Assembly: GCA_024278755.1 (NCBI GenBank)
Contig: JAJRSO010000002.1
Span: forward strand, 62,001 to 126,000
Length of the DNA: 64,000 nucleotides
Reading direction: 5' to 3'
Source of the DNA: Calditrichota bacterium
GTDB taxonomy: Bacteria; Calditrichota; Calditrichia; Calditrichales; Calditrichaceae
Part shown: piece after piece, positions 8,248 through 16,252 of the stretch
Layout: the number at the start of each line of letters is the position of its first letter
Numbering within the stretch: position 1 is the stretch's first letter
Notes under the pieces: model-generated
What the model was told of the DNA's origin: nothing
Databases searched by the model: none
Seen by the model: only the letters and a program-made list of their open reading frames with translations
Position numbers and translations under genes: made by a program

Positions 8248-8734
8248 ATTGGTTGGAATATTCCTGCACTTCGTTTTCCATGACGATCAGCTCGATTCCC
8301 GCTTCCTTAAAAAGCTCCCGGGTGTCCTGCCCGGCATGGTAGCGCCTTTTAACAATTACTTTTTTTATACCAACGCTGATAATCAGCATGGCGCAAACCC
8401 GGCAGGGTTCCATGGTGCAGTAAAGGGTTGCCCCGTCCAGCGGTATGCCGTAGCGGGCGGCTTGACTGATGGCGTTCTGCTCGGCATGGATGGTGCGCAC
8501 ACAGTGCTGACGTACGGTGCCGTCTTCATCAATTACTTTTTTTAAAAGATGTCCCACTTCGTCGCAATGGGGAAACCCGGGAGGAGAACCCACATAGCCG
8601 GTACATAAAATACGTTTTTCCTTAACAATAACCGCCCCGCTTTTCCCGCGGTCGCAGGTGGCCCGTTTGGCCGCTTCGTCCACCATACTGATGAAATACT
8701 CATCCCAGCTGGGGCGCTTCTTTGTTTCACTCAC
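8246..8734 (-). CDS. Deoxycytidylate (dCMP) deaminase, ComEB-like
   Basis: A zinc-dependent deaminase converting dCMP to dUMP for thymidylate synthesis. The catalytic zinc site is plain: HAEQNAI supplies the His ligand and the catalytic Glu, and TMEPCRVCAML supplies the two Cys ligands. An extra metal-site-like CTGYVGSPPGFPHC segment is typical of dCMP deaminases. I choose GTG at 8732-8734 as the start (about 162 aa) because AAGGA lies at good spacing upstream; a longer reading from a TTG at 8747-8749 would overlap that ribosome site. The gene stands alone between the subtilase terminator and the MBL hydrolase. Confidence 0.92.
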   Translation of the reverse strand: MSETKKRPSWDEYFISMVDEAAKRATCDRGKSGAVIVKEKRILCTGYVGSPPGFPHCDEVGHLLKKVIDEDGTVRQHCVRTIHAEQNAISQAARYGIPLDGATLYCTMEPCRVCAMLIISVGIKKVIVKRRYHAGQDTRELFKEAGIELIVMENEVQEYSNQ

Positions 8735-8809
8735 ATCCGTTCCTTTCAAAAAAATCTGCTCCGTATCAAAACAAAGTTAATAAATAGACCGCTCGGGGTC
8801 GAATAAAAA

Positions 8810-9646
8810 TTAACGGATCGTAAACCGGTCGCCGGCATTTAACAGCAGAATTCGGTTTTTAAAACGATCGTACATATGGTGCACGGCCGGAAAACCGGTG
8901 CAGTGAAGGGGAATGATAAAATCGGGATTTATCTTTTCCAGGTTGTGAATAATTTTTTTAATACGTTCTTCCGGAGTATGAGCCAGATGCATTCCGCCGA
9001 TAACCGCGTGCACATGCTGGTTTTCGGTAAGGCGCATACTGTGTTTAATGGAATTTATGGGGCCGGAGTGTCCGCAGCCCAGTAAAATAACCAGCCCTTT
9101 TTTTGTATTGAGGACAAGGCTCATGTCATCATGTAACTCATCGTGAATATAACTTTCCAGAACCCGCTGCTGATAAATTTCATCAATAAATTCATATTTG
9201 GTATTGCGGGGAATTTCGCCGGAAAGCCAGATATCGGGCAGGATTTCGTAAGGATGTGATTTATAAATGAACCGGGCGCCCGCTGCTTTTATCTTGGCTT
9301 CATCCCAGGGCACACCGATGTTCAGCATTCCTCCCGGATATACTTTGAATTTCTTATTGGAAATGGAAGGATGACAATAGACGTCGGCCGGTTTAATTTC
9401 ACGCAGATAGTGCGGCAGTCCCCCGGTGTGGTCGTAGTGGCCGTGGCTCAAAACGATGGCCTTAATATTTGCAAGATCGATATTCAGCTCCCGCGCATTG
9501 TGAATAAAGGCGTCGGTCTGTCCCGTATCAAAAAGTATATTTCCAGCAGATGATTCCACGAAGACAGAAAGACCCTGTTCGGCCAAAAGGCGGGCGTTGG
9601 TCACTCTGTTTTCGGCAAGGATGGTTAAGGTTACGTCGGTTAGCAT
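8810..9646 (-). CDS. MBL-fold metallo-hydrolase (RFAP-synthase-like group)
   Basis: A 278-residue metallo-beta-lactamase-fold protein. The metal-binding motif HxHxDH is visible as LSHGHYDHTGGLP, a further ligand in GCGHSGPIN, and the last His in PLHCTGFP. The overall layout (DTGQTDAF at the start, then HGHYDHTGG, then GGMHLAH) matches the group often annotated as methyl-dihydropterin RFA-P synthase-like MBL hydrolases. That name derives from an archaeal pterin enzyme and should not be taken as its activity here. AGAGGAGGAAC gives a strong ribosome site before ATG. It is a single gene with no obvious pathway neighbours; the substrate is unknown. Confidence 0.87.
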   Translation of the reverse strand: MLTDVTLTILAENRVTNARLLAEQGLSVFVESSAGNILFDTGQTDAFIHNARELNIDLANIKAIVLSHGHYDHTGGLPHYLREIKPADVYCHPSISNKKFKVYPGGMLNIGVPWDEAKIKAAGARFIYKSHPYEILPDIWLSGEIPRNTKYEFIDEIYQQRVLESYIHDELHDDMSLVLNTKKGLVILLGCGHSGPINSIKHSMRLTENQHVHAVIGGMHLAHTPEERIKKIIHNLEKINPDFIIPLHCTGFPAVHHMYDRFKNRILLLNAGDRFTIR

Positions 9647-10085
9647 CTTGTTCCTCCTCTCGAATGGTGGTGACTCAGAAACAATATACTTAAAATCCGG
9701 CCAAAGGAAAGCGAAAAAAATTAATTAAACCTTTAAATTCTGAATAAAATTAGTTTAAAAAGCAATGCAAAAGCAGGCCATAGAATATAAAGTAACCGGA
9801 CCATAAGATGTTTGAAGATCGGTAAAATACAAAACGCGTATTCGCTTACTAACCAACCATCATTGAGTTCACTATAACCACGAATTCCACGAATCTATTC
9901 AATGTAATTTCAATAAAAACAATCCGTGTCTTTCTGTGGAAATCGGTGGCTATGCCTTTTTAGACTGGACTCATCATTGCAAATTAGATTCTTTCATAAA
10001 GATTCATTCTTTTAGAATTCATGTATATTCACAGGAATATGCGGCACGTTCTTTTTTCTACTAACCTAGCCCAGCAATAAACCGT
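9647..10085. other. 439-base non-coding spacer with an imperfect inverted repeat at 9876-9950
   Basis: No coding frame of note is seen. At 9876-9950 the left arm AACCACGAATTCCACGAAT faces a right arm containing CTGTGGAAATCGGTGGC; the arms are imperfect reverse complements separated by about 35 bases. The short unit CCACGAAT occurs twice in the left arm. The style resembles dispersed intergenic repeats of many bacterial genomes, and a related segment occurs at 15845-15873. The rest is AT-rich and featureless. Confidence 0.5.
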
Positions 10086-10880
10086 TTATTTGCTTTCTGG
10101 CTGCTGTTTTTTTCGTTTATATACCCAAAACAGAAGTACGGCGCCAATTAAAACAGCCGGAATGCTGAGAATTTGCCCCATATTCAGAACCATGCCCGCC
10201 TCAAAGGCGGATTGATCGGCTTTGACGAACTCAACAAAAAAGCGGAATGTAAAAGTCAGCACCAGAAATAATCCCAGTAAAAGCCCATGTTCGGTTTTGG
10301 CGCGTTTTTTATTATAAATGCTTAGCATGATAATAAATATAGCGAGGTAGGCAAAGGATTCGTAGAGCTGCGACGGATGCCGCGGAAGCGGATCCACACG
10401 ATCAAAAATAATAGCCCAGGGAACATCCGTTTTTGCACCGACGATTTCGGAATTAAAAAAATTCCCGAGGCGAATAAAAAATCCGGAAATGGCCACGCCA
10501 ATAACAATACGGTCGATAAGCCATAAGAATGGTTGTTCGGGACGCTTCCGCGAATAGAGCCAGGCGCCGACGGGAATGCCGATGGCCGCCCCATGGCTGG
10601 CCAGTCCGCCTTCCCAGACCATTAAAATTTTAACGGGATGACTTAAATAATAGGCCGGGTCATAAAAAAGACAGTGTCCCAGCCGGGCGCCGATGATGGT
10701 GCTGAAAAGCATATACATGAGTAGGTGGTCCACATCTTCGGCGGGTTTGCCTTCTATTTTAAAAAAACGGTTAAACAGGTAAACGCCCGCGATAAAAGAC
10801 AACATAAAAAGCAGGCTGTACCAGCGCACGGCAAAAAAACCGATTCGGAATATTTCCGGATTTACATTCCAGTGAAACAT
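10086..10880 (-). CDS. lgt: Prolipoprotein diacylglyceryl transferase Lgt
   Basis: Transfers diacylglycerol from phosphatidylglycerol to the lipobox Cys of prolipoproteins at the inner membrane, the first step of lipoprotein maturation. The 264-residue protein has about seven hydrophobic spans. The Lgt signature is visible as IRLGNFFNSEIVG near residues 138-152, with SHGAAIG before it and PRHPSQLYES after it, both conserved in the family. GGAG lies eight bases before the ATG. The gene begins 14 bases after the S46 peptidase gene, so they are probably co-transcribed. Lipobox substrates seen in this window are at 5674, 24462 and 48445. Confidence 0.95.
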   Translation of the reverse strand: MFHWNVNPEIFRIGFFAVRWYSLLFMLSFIAGVYLFNRFFKIEGKPAEDVDHLLMYMLFSTIIGARLGHCLFYDPAYYLSHPVKILMVWEGGLASHGAAIGIPVGAWLYSRKRPEQPFLWLIDRIVIGVAISGFFIRLGNFFNSEIVGAKTDVPWAIIFDRVDPLPRHPSQLYESFAYLAIFIIMLSIYNKKRAKTEHGLLLGLFLVLTFTFRFFVEFVKADQSAFEAGMVLNMGQILSIPAVLIGAVLLFWVYKRKKQQPESK

Positions 10881-10894
10881 AAAAAATTCTCCGT

Positions 10895-13048
10895 CTAATT
10901 ATGATCAATACCCATTTCGTCAAGCAGATATCCGGCGCCGGCATATTTTTGCAGAAGCCATAAAATATAGCGGATATCCACACCGATGGAACGGCTGTAT
11001 GATTCGTCCCAGGCAAAATCATTGATGGTAGCGCCAAAGGCGCGATCAAAATTTAAGCCTACCAGTTCTCCTTTGGCATTTAGCACCGGACTGCCGGAAT
11101 TACCGCCGGTGGTATCGCAATCGTATAAAATTCCAACCGGCATGGTGTGCAGTGTTGCACTTTGCAAAAATCCAAACGCTTTGGCCTTAATGAGTTGTCG
11201 CAATTTATCCGGGGCGTTAAAAGGCGCCTGCCCCGTGTGCTTTTCCAGAATGCCGGCCACGGTGGTAATGGGAAAATTGTAAACGGCATCGGCCGGCGCA
11301 TATCCGCGAATATGCCCGTAGGTGAGCCGGAAGGTGCTATTGGCGTCGGGAATGAAGGTGTTCTTTTCATATAAACGTTTCACTTCGGCCCACTGTGCCG
11401 AAAGTTTGGAGAGTTCTCCGGACTGCCGCTCGTTTTTTTCTTTCAGCGCTTTGATATCCGGCTGTAACGCCTGTATCCATTGCAGGAAGGGATCGTTGGT
11501 TTTTTGTATCTGTTCGAAAGACTGCTGAAAGGCTTTGCTAAGGAAATCTTTTTGGGTGATTTTTGCGTCGTCGTATGCCTGTTTAATTGCCTTCTGCCAG
11601 TCCCGTTCGGGGTTGTTCAACGAAAAAAGCCGATCCATGCTTTTGATACGCTGACCTTTTGGCAACTGCGCCGCCTTGCGCAGTAATTCGGTTAAAATAA
11701 GTTCGTCTGCCTGTAGATCAAAATTTTGTAAACGTATAAAAAGACGCTTTTTGGTGCGCTCGAAATTGCGGTTCATGAAAGCCGATTCCCGTTCCAGATC
11801 TTCTTTTTCCCGTTCTTCGGCGGCTTTATACACCGTATTGGCAAAAGAGAGGGCCGAGACGCTGCGGGTTAAATAAGAGAGAATATAATCCCGTTCGGCT
11901 GAATTTGTTTTTTCGTCATAAATATTTTTTATAGCATTTAAGACCGCCCCATAACGCCGTTGCAATGCTTCGTCCTTTTGTAAAAAGGCCTGAATCTGCG
12001 CTTCCTGTCCGCGTTTTTTTCGAACCATTTGCAAACGGCCGAGACCTCGTAATTTACCACGGTAATTTTTCTCGGTGTTTGCCAGGCTTTTAATGGTGGC
12101 ACTGAAACGGAGAGCGGTCGCACGATCCTCTTTACCCAAATCTTCCAGTAAATGAATCTGCCACTGGTACCAGTCGGCCACAAAGGGCATGTGTACGTGT
12201 TCTTCGTAAGCAGTAAAATAGGAGGTGCGGTGGCGGTAGGTACGTCCCGGATAGCCCAACAGAAAAACAAAATCGTTTTCATCTACTCCGCGGGGGGTAA
12301 CGTTTAAATATTTTTTTGGTTGATAGGGAACATTGTCCGCGGCGTATTCGGCGGGACTGCCATCCGGCGCACTGTAAGCGCGCAGAATGGAAAAATCACC
12401 CGTATGGCGCGGCCACTCCCAGTTGTCTGTTTCGCCGCCAAAGTTGCCAATAGAGATGGGCGGCACATAAACCAGGCGTACGTCTTTGAGGTAGGTGTAA
12501 AGAAACAAAACATAGGTTTGGCCTTTGAACATCTCGGCCACCTCGGCCCGCATGCCGGGGTTTTCTTTTTCGGCCCGGGCGGTAATTTCTTTGCGGCGCC
12601 GCTTGATTGTTTTATTGCGTTCGGCAAAATCGCTAATCGCATCAAGGTCTTTTAATACTTCCGCAGAGACGTCTTTAAACGACTGGGTGATGCGCACCGT
12701 GTAGCCTTTAGCTTCGATCTCCTGTTCCCGGCCGGCGGCCATAAAACCGTTTTTCAGATAATCGTGCTCGGCATTGCTGGCTGTTTGCACCGCCCGGAAA
12801 GCGCAATGATGATTGGTTAAAATTAACCCCTGTGGTGAAATAAAAGAACCGGTGCATCCGCCTAATTTAACGATGGCGTCCGACAGAGAAGGCGCTTCCT
12901 GGTTAAAAATATCGGCAGCCGAAATTTTAAAGCCGGCTTTTTGTAGATCGATAGTATGCAGTTCGCTGAGCGGATACATGCCTTCTTCGGCAAAAAGTGC
13001 TGAGAGGGAAAGGAATAGAGTCGTTATTAAAAATATAAATTTAGTCAT
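10895..13048 (-). CDS. S46-family dipeptidyl-peptidase, DPP11-like (Asp/Glu preference)
   Basis: A 717-residue periplasmic exopeptidase of the DPP7/DPP11 family that removes dipeptides from the N terminus of oligopeptides. The signal peptide ends ALFA at residue 20. The chymotrypsin-type elements are GCTGSFIS followed by TNHHCAF (catalytic His near residue 80), and TGGNSGSPV with nucleophile Ser651. The residue 18 positions beyond the nucleophile is Arg669 (NFDRAFG). In Porphyromonas DPP11 the pair is Ser655/Arg673 and the Arg selects Asp or Glu at P1, while DPP7 has Gly there. This enzyme is therefore predicted to prefer acidic P1 residues. AAGGA precedes the ATG; lgt follows after 14 bases. 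Confidence 0.93.
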   Translation of the reverse strand: MTKFIFLITTLFLSLSALFAEEGMYPLSELHTIDLQKAGFKISAADIFNQEAPSLSDAIVKLGGCTGSFISPQGLILTNHHCAFRAVQTASNAEHDYLKNGFMAAGREQEIEAKGYTVRITQSFKDVSAEVLKDLDAISDFAERNKTIKRRRKEITARAEKENPGMRAEVAEMFKGQTYVLFLYTYLKDVRLVYVPPISIGNFGGETDNWEWPRHTGDFSILRAYSAPDGSPAEYAADNVPYQPKKYLNVTPRGVDENDFVFLLGYPGRTYRHRTSYFTAYEEHVHMPFVADWYQWQIHLLEDLGKEDRATALRFSATIKSLANTEKNYRGKLRGLGRLQMVRKKRGQEAQIQAFLQKDEALQRRYGAVLNAIKNIYDEKTNSAERDYILSYLTRSVSALSFANTVYKAAEEREKEDLERESAFMNRNFERTKKRLFIRLQNFDLQADELILTELLRKAAQLPKGQRIKSMDRLFSLNNPERDWQKAIKQAYDDAKITQKDFLSKAFQQSFEQIQKTNDPFLQWIQALQPDIKALKEKNERQSGELSKLSAQWAEVKRLYEKNTFIPDANSTFRLTYGHIRGYAPADAVYNFPITTVAGILEKHTGQAPFNAPDKLRQLIKAKAFGFLQSATLHTMPVGILYDCDTTGGNSGSPVLNAKGELVGLNFDRAFGATINDFAWDESYSRSIGVDIRYILWLLQKYAGAGYLLDEMGIDHN

Positions 13049-13152
13049 AAAAAATCCTTAAGATTTTTGCCCGTTGGATTGTTGAAAATTAAGCGAAAGC
13101 GGTAGAATATTCAAATACAATTATTCGGAACGGAATCGGGCGTAGGAGTTAT

Positions 13153-14238
13153 TTATTTGCGCACGGCCAGCAGCGTATATAAACCGATGGCGATAAAAAT
13201 GAGATTTCCCAGCCAGGCGGCCAATAGCGGTTGCAGGGTTCCCTGGTGCCCCAAAACCTGGCCCACACGAATGAGGATAAAATAGCTGAAGCTGATTAGC
13301 AGGCTTACGCCGAAATTAAAGCCCATCCCGCCGCGGCGTTTGCGCGAGGCCAGCGGCGCTCCCAGCAGGACAACAATTAAGCATGCGGCCGGCATGGATA
13401 GTTTTAAATAGCGTTCCACAATCCATTTGCGCACATTGGCGCCAATGGCCTGCAACTCACCGATGAACTTGTTTAATTCTGCGTAGCTCATCTCTTCGGG
13501 TTTTTTCTGCATCAAAATCAATTCTTTCGGTTCGATGCGTAAATCGGTAAGCGTACTGTCTTTAAAATAATGGAACTGTTCGGTCTCCGCCGTAAAATGG
13601 CGAACCTTCCCCTTCTTAAGCAGCCAGACACTATCCTGCCAGACGATCGTCTCTGCATCGATACGTTCCACGATAGTCGACTTTTTGTATGTTTTAATGC
13701 TTATATTTCGTCCCTGATTTGTCCGTCCGTTAAAAAAACGCAGGCTGATGGTGCGGTCGCCCGTGTCCTGAACATAAATATCGGAACGGGATTTTTGCGA
13801 AGGCCGGGTCTTTTTCTGCACATCGTAACGTAAAATGTCCAGCCGGTTCTGATTGGCGGGCGGTACAATCAGCTCGTTAAAAAATCCAGCGCCAATGCTG
13901 ATAAAAAACGCAATTAAAAATATGGGCGCTAATAAACGGTATAAACTTATACCCGATGAAAGCTGGGCTGCAATTTCATTATGCTGAGCCATGGCGCTTA
14001 ATGTAAACAGCGTACTTAATAAAACGGCAATGGGCAGTGTGAGGCTGATGATATAGGGAATATAGTAAATGTAATATAAGGCGAATTCTCTAAAAGAAGA
14101 GCCGTGGTCGATAAAGGTAGATACGTTTTCGATAATATCCACAATTAAAAAAATAGCTACCCAGGCAGCAATGGCGATAGTAAGATTGAGTAAAAAACGC
14201 TTTAGCAGATAGACGTCCAGAAGTTTAAACATACGCAT
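13153..14238 (-). CDS. lptG: LPS export permease LptG (YjgP/YjgQ family)
   Basis: A 361-residue inner-membrane subunit of the LptB2FG ABC exporter that extracts lipopolysaccharide and passes it to LptC/LptA. Layout is typical: three membrane spans in the first ~110 residues, a periplasmic beta-jellyroll in the middle (about residues 125-255), then three spans at the C-terminal end. GAPLASRKRRGGMGFNFG before the last spans is the conserved family motif. It overlaps the preceding lptF-like gene by 14 bases, so the two subunits are made together. Which of the pair is LptF and which LptG rests on order and length. The ATPase LptB is not in the window. Confidence 0.85.
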   Translation of the reverse strand: MRMFKLLDVYLLKRFLLNLTIAIAAWVAIFLIVDIIENVSTFIDHGSSFREFALYYIYYIPYIISLTLPIAVLLSTLFTLSAMAQHNEIAAQLSSGISLYRLLAPIFLIAFFISIGAGFFNELIVPPANQNRLDILRYDVQKKTRPSQKSRSDIYVQDTGDRTISLRFFNGRTNQGRNISIKTYKKSTIVERIDAETIVWQDSVWLLKKGKVRHFTAETEQFHYFKDSTLTDLRIEPKELILMQKKPEEMSYAELNKFIGELQAIGANVRKWIVERYLKLSMPAACLIVVLLGAPLASRKRRGGMGFNFGVSLLISFSYFILIRVGQVLGHQGTLQPLLAAWLGNLIFIAIGLYTLLAVRK

Positions 14239-15691
14239 CCTGTTCCTTTTTCCCCCGCTTAAATATGCGGGCCAGTTTATCCCAGTTGATAAAGGAACTC
14301 TCTTTAACGGCCCGCCAGGTTAAATAAAGCCCGGCGGTTCCCACAATAAAGTTAGCGGCCCACATGGCGGCAAACGGTGGTAAAAAACGGCGGTCAGCCA
14401 GTTCTTCTCCTCCAATAAGAAATATCCAGTAGAGCATAAAAAATCCGATACTCATACTAATGGCCATGCCCATGTTCCCTTTTCGGGCCATTACGCCCAG
14501 CGGCGCGCCAACCAGAACAAAAACGATACAGGCGAAGGGGATGGAAATTTTCTTATATATTTCTACCAGAAAACGGTTGATATTTTTCTCCTGACTTTCG
14601 ATAAAACTCTGGTGCATACGCATCTGCTGATAAAGCCGGGCGCTGTTATTGCGCGCTTTACGCAGGGCGGCCCGCCATTTTTTTGCTGGAAGAGAAGAAA
14701 GCGAAACACTGTCATTAACCGTATTTTTTAAATCATTCCCGACGCTTTTAAGCCGATGCTGGTAAGGGGCCATATTTTTCCCAACGAGAGAGCCGATACG
14801 ATCGAGCCGGGTTTGGATCTGTTTTTCGAAGCCGTTTACTTTGGCCCGCATCATTTTAATATTCATTTCACGGTCGCTGCGGTGCGAAATTTCCTGTTCT
14901 TCAAACACAAATTCTTTTGCCGGAATCACCACCAGTTGTTTGTCAAAAAATGATCGCTGGTACTGATCCGGTTTTAAATGATCCCATTTGTGGTATTCCC
15001 CATCAAACAGTGTAAATAAAATCGATTTACGTTTTTCTGAAAAAACCATCCAGCCTTGCTTGGCGGTTATGGTGATGTCCACCCGCGGATCACTACGGTC
15101 GAAAATTACCAGATCGCTCAGCCGGTCAATATTAGTTGCCGTGCGGTATTCCGGGCCAAGTAAATTGCTCATATCCAGCCATTCGTCGGGCAGCGGTTTT
15201 TCAATTTGGGAAACAGAAAAGGTGTAGCGGCCGATTTTGTAGAGAATGTGTTCTTCTAATTGCAGAGTTGGCTTCTTTTGGTTGATGGCGCGAAACAGAA
15301 TTTTTGCCTGGTGGTTAGACTCCGGAAGAATCTGGTCGTTAAAATAAATCATTACTACGGTTACAAAAATACCCAGCATTAGTGAAGGACGGATGATCCG
15401 ATAAATACTGATTCCGCTTGATTTCAAAATGGTAATTTCATTATCGGCCGAAAAACGCCCGTAGGCCATTAAAACGGCAATAAGCACTGCCATCGGCACT
15501 GCAAGGGCCAGCATCCAGGAAAGGTTGAGATAGATGAGCTTAAAGATTGTACTTAGTTCCAGCCCTTTCCCAAATATCTTGCCGATGTATTTTACCAGAA
15601 AATTCATCAGTAAAATAAACATAATCACAGACAGGCCGAAGATAAAGGGACCGATATGTTCTTTAACGATATAGCGGGTCAGTATTTTCAT
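14225..15691 (-). CDS. lptF: LPS export permease LptF (YjgP/YjgQ family)
   Basis: First gene of the permease pair. The 488-residue protein begins MKILTRYIVKEHIGPFIFG, the usual family opening, with spans near residues 15-35, 55-75 and 100-120. The periplasmic jellyroll is longer than in LptG: an inserted, charged and probably helical stretch lies around residues 270-370 (for example EISHRSDREMNIKMM). The C-terminal motif GAPLGVMARKGNMGMA and three spans follow. The extra helical insert makes it about 100 residues longer than Escherichia coli LptF, which is common in FCB bacteria. Upstream lies the 561-base spacer shared divergently with sprA. Confidence 0.87.
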   Translation of the reverse strand: MKILTRYIVKEHIGPFIFGLSVIMFILLMNFLVKYIGKIFGKGLELSTIFKLIYLNLSWMLALAVPMAVLIAVLMAYGRFSADNEITILKSSGISIYRIIRPSLMLGIFVTVVMIYFNDQILPESNHQAKILFRAINQKKPTLQLEEHILYKIGRYTFSVSQIEKPLPDEWLDMSNLLGPEYRTATNIDRLSDLVIFDRSDPRVDITITAKQGWMVFSEKRKSILFTLFDGEYHKWDHLKPDQYQRSFFDKQLVVIPAKEFVFEEQEISHRSDREMNIKMMRAKVNGFEKQIQTRLDRIGSLVGKNMAPYQHRLKSVGNDLKNTVNDSVSLSSLPAKKWRAALRKARNNSARLYQQMRMHQSFIESQEKNINRFLVEIYKKISIPFACIVFVLVGAPLGVMARKGNMGMAISMSIGFFMLYWIFLIGGEELADRRFLPPFAAMWAANFIVGTAGLYLTWRAVKESSFINWDKLARIFKRGKKEQDAYV

Positions 15692-15844
15692 TCGCCAAAT
15701 ATACGTAAATTGGGTAAAAAGTTCTATAAAAATACAGAATGGGGAGCAAATGCCTCTTTGTTATTGATTTCCGTTTGTAAATGAATTTCGTGCGGGAAGC
15801 GGAAGAAGGCTCTATACCGTTTAGTGTGGATAACACGGGGGGGA

Positions 15845-15873
15845 ATACCGCGAATTTACACGGATTCACGGAT
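15845..15873. repeat. Intergenic repeat fragment related to the 9876-9950 element
   Basis: ACCGCGAATTTACACGGATT shares the CCnCGAATT-n-CACGnAT rhythm of the element at 9876-9950. Two copies in one window, both in long spacers, suggest a dispersed repeat family, but similarity is short. Confidence 0.35.
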
Positions 15874-16001
15874 AGGACGATTGTTTTTTTAAGGCCAGGT
15901 TAAAATCATTCGCCTTAATTCGTACAATTAGCGGTCTTAATTTTTTTGTATTTTCTTTTACCCGTACGGATCGATATAGAACCCGAAAGAAAACCGGGGA
16001 A

Positions 16002-16024
16002 GACAATCTGTTTTAGAGATTGTC
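16002..16024. other. Perfect 8-bp hairpin upstream of sprA
   Basis: GACAATCT and AGATTGTC flank a 7-base loop. There is no T tract on either side, so it is not a standard terminator. It lies upstream of the sprA promoter candidate and could be an operator. Confidence 0.45.
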
Positions 16025-16087
16025 GGGAAAAACTTGTGATAAATCGCAATTATCCCTGATTTGCATAAGCGGGGCGGGAATTAGCTC

Positions 16088-16116
16088 TTGACCATGCTAC
16101 AGATTCTAATTAAATT
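16088..16116 (+). promoter_or_regulatory. Candidate housekeeping promoter for sprA
   Basis: TTGACC, 17 bases, then TAAATT. The tRNA-Gln gene is preceded by the same layout (TTGACA, 17 bases, TAAATT), which supports both. Predicted transcription start is near 16124, giving a leader of about 130 bases. Confidence 0.4.
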
Positions 16117-16252
16117 CGCCACGCAGTATTTGGTAAAATGCGGGAACCTTTTCCTGCTTCTTTAATTAGACACATCAGATAGATGGAGGAAGCACCTGTT
16201 TAAACTGCTACCCTAAATGTTGGAATAACAAAACTAAAGTACTTATTATCAG

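Larger units (their letters stand above)
15692..16252. other. 561-base divergent spacer between lptF and sprA
   Basis: No coding frame is convincing. It contains a CCGCGAATTTACACGG-type repeat fragment (15845-15873), an 8-bp perfect hairpin (16002-16024), a promoter candidate (16088-16116) and an untranslated leader of roughly 130 bases before sprA. A GGAGG at about 16184 opens only a six-codon frame. Confidence 0.5.

Noticed and set aside
11938-12655. Several open frames of over 100 codons opposite or beside the S46 peptidase frame
   Set aside because: Composition is atypical, frames overlap one another, and the S46 gene is conserved across the whole stretch.
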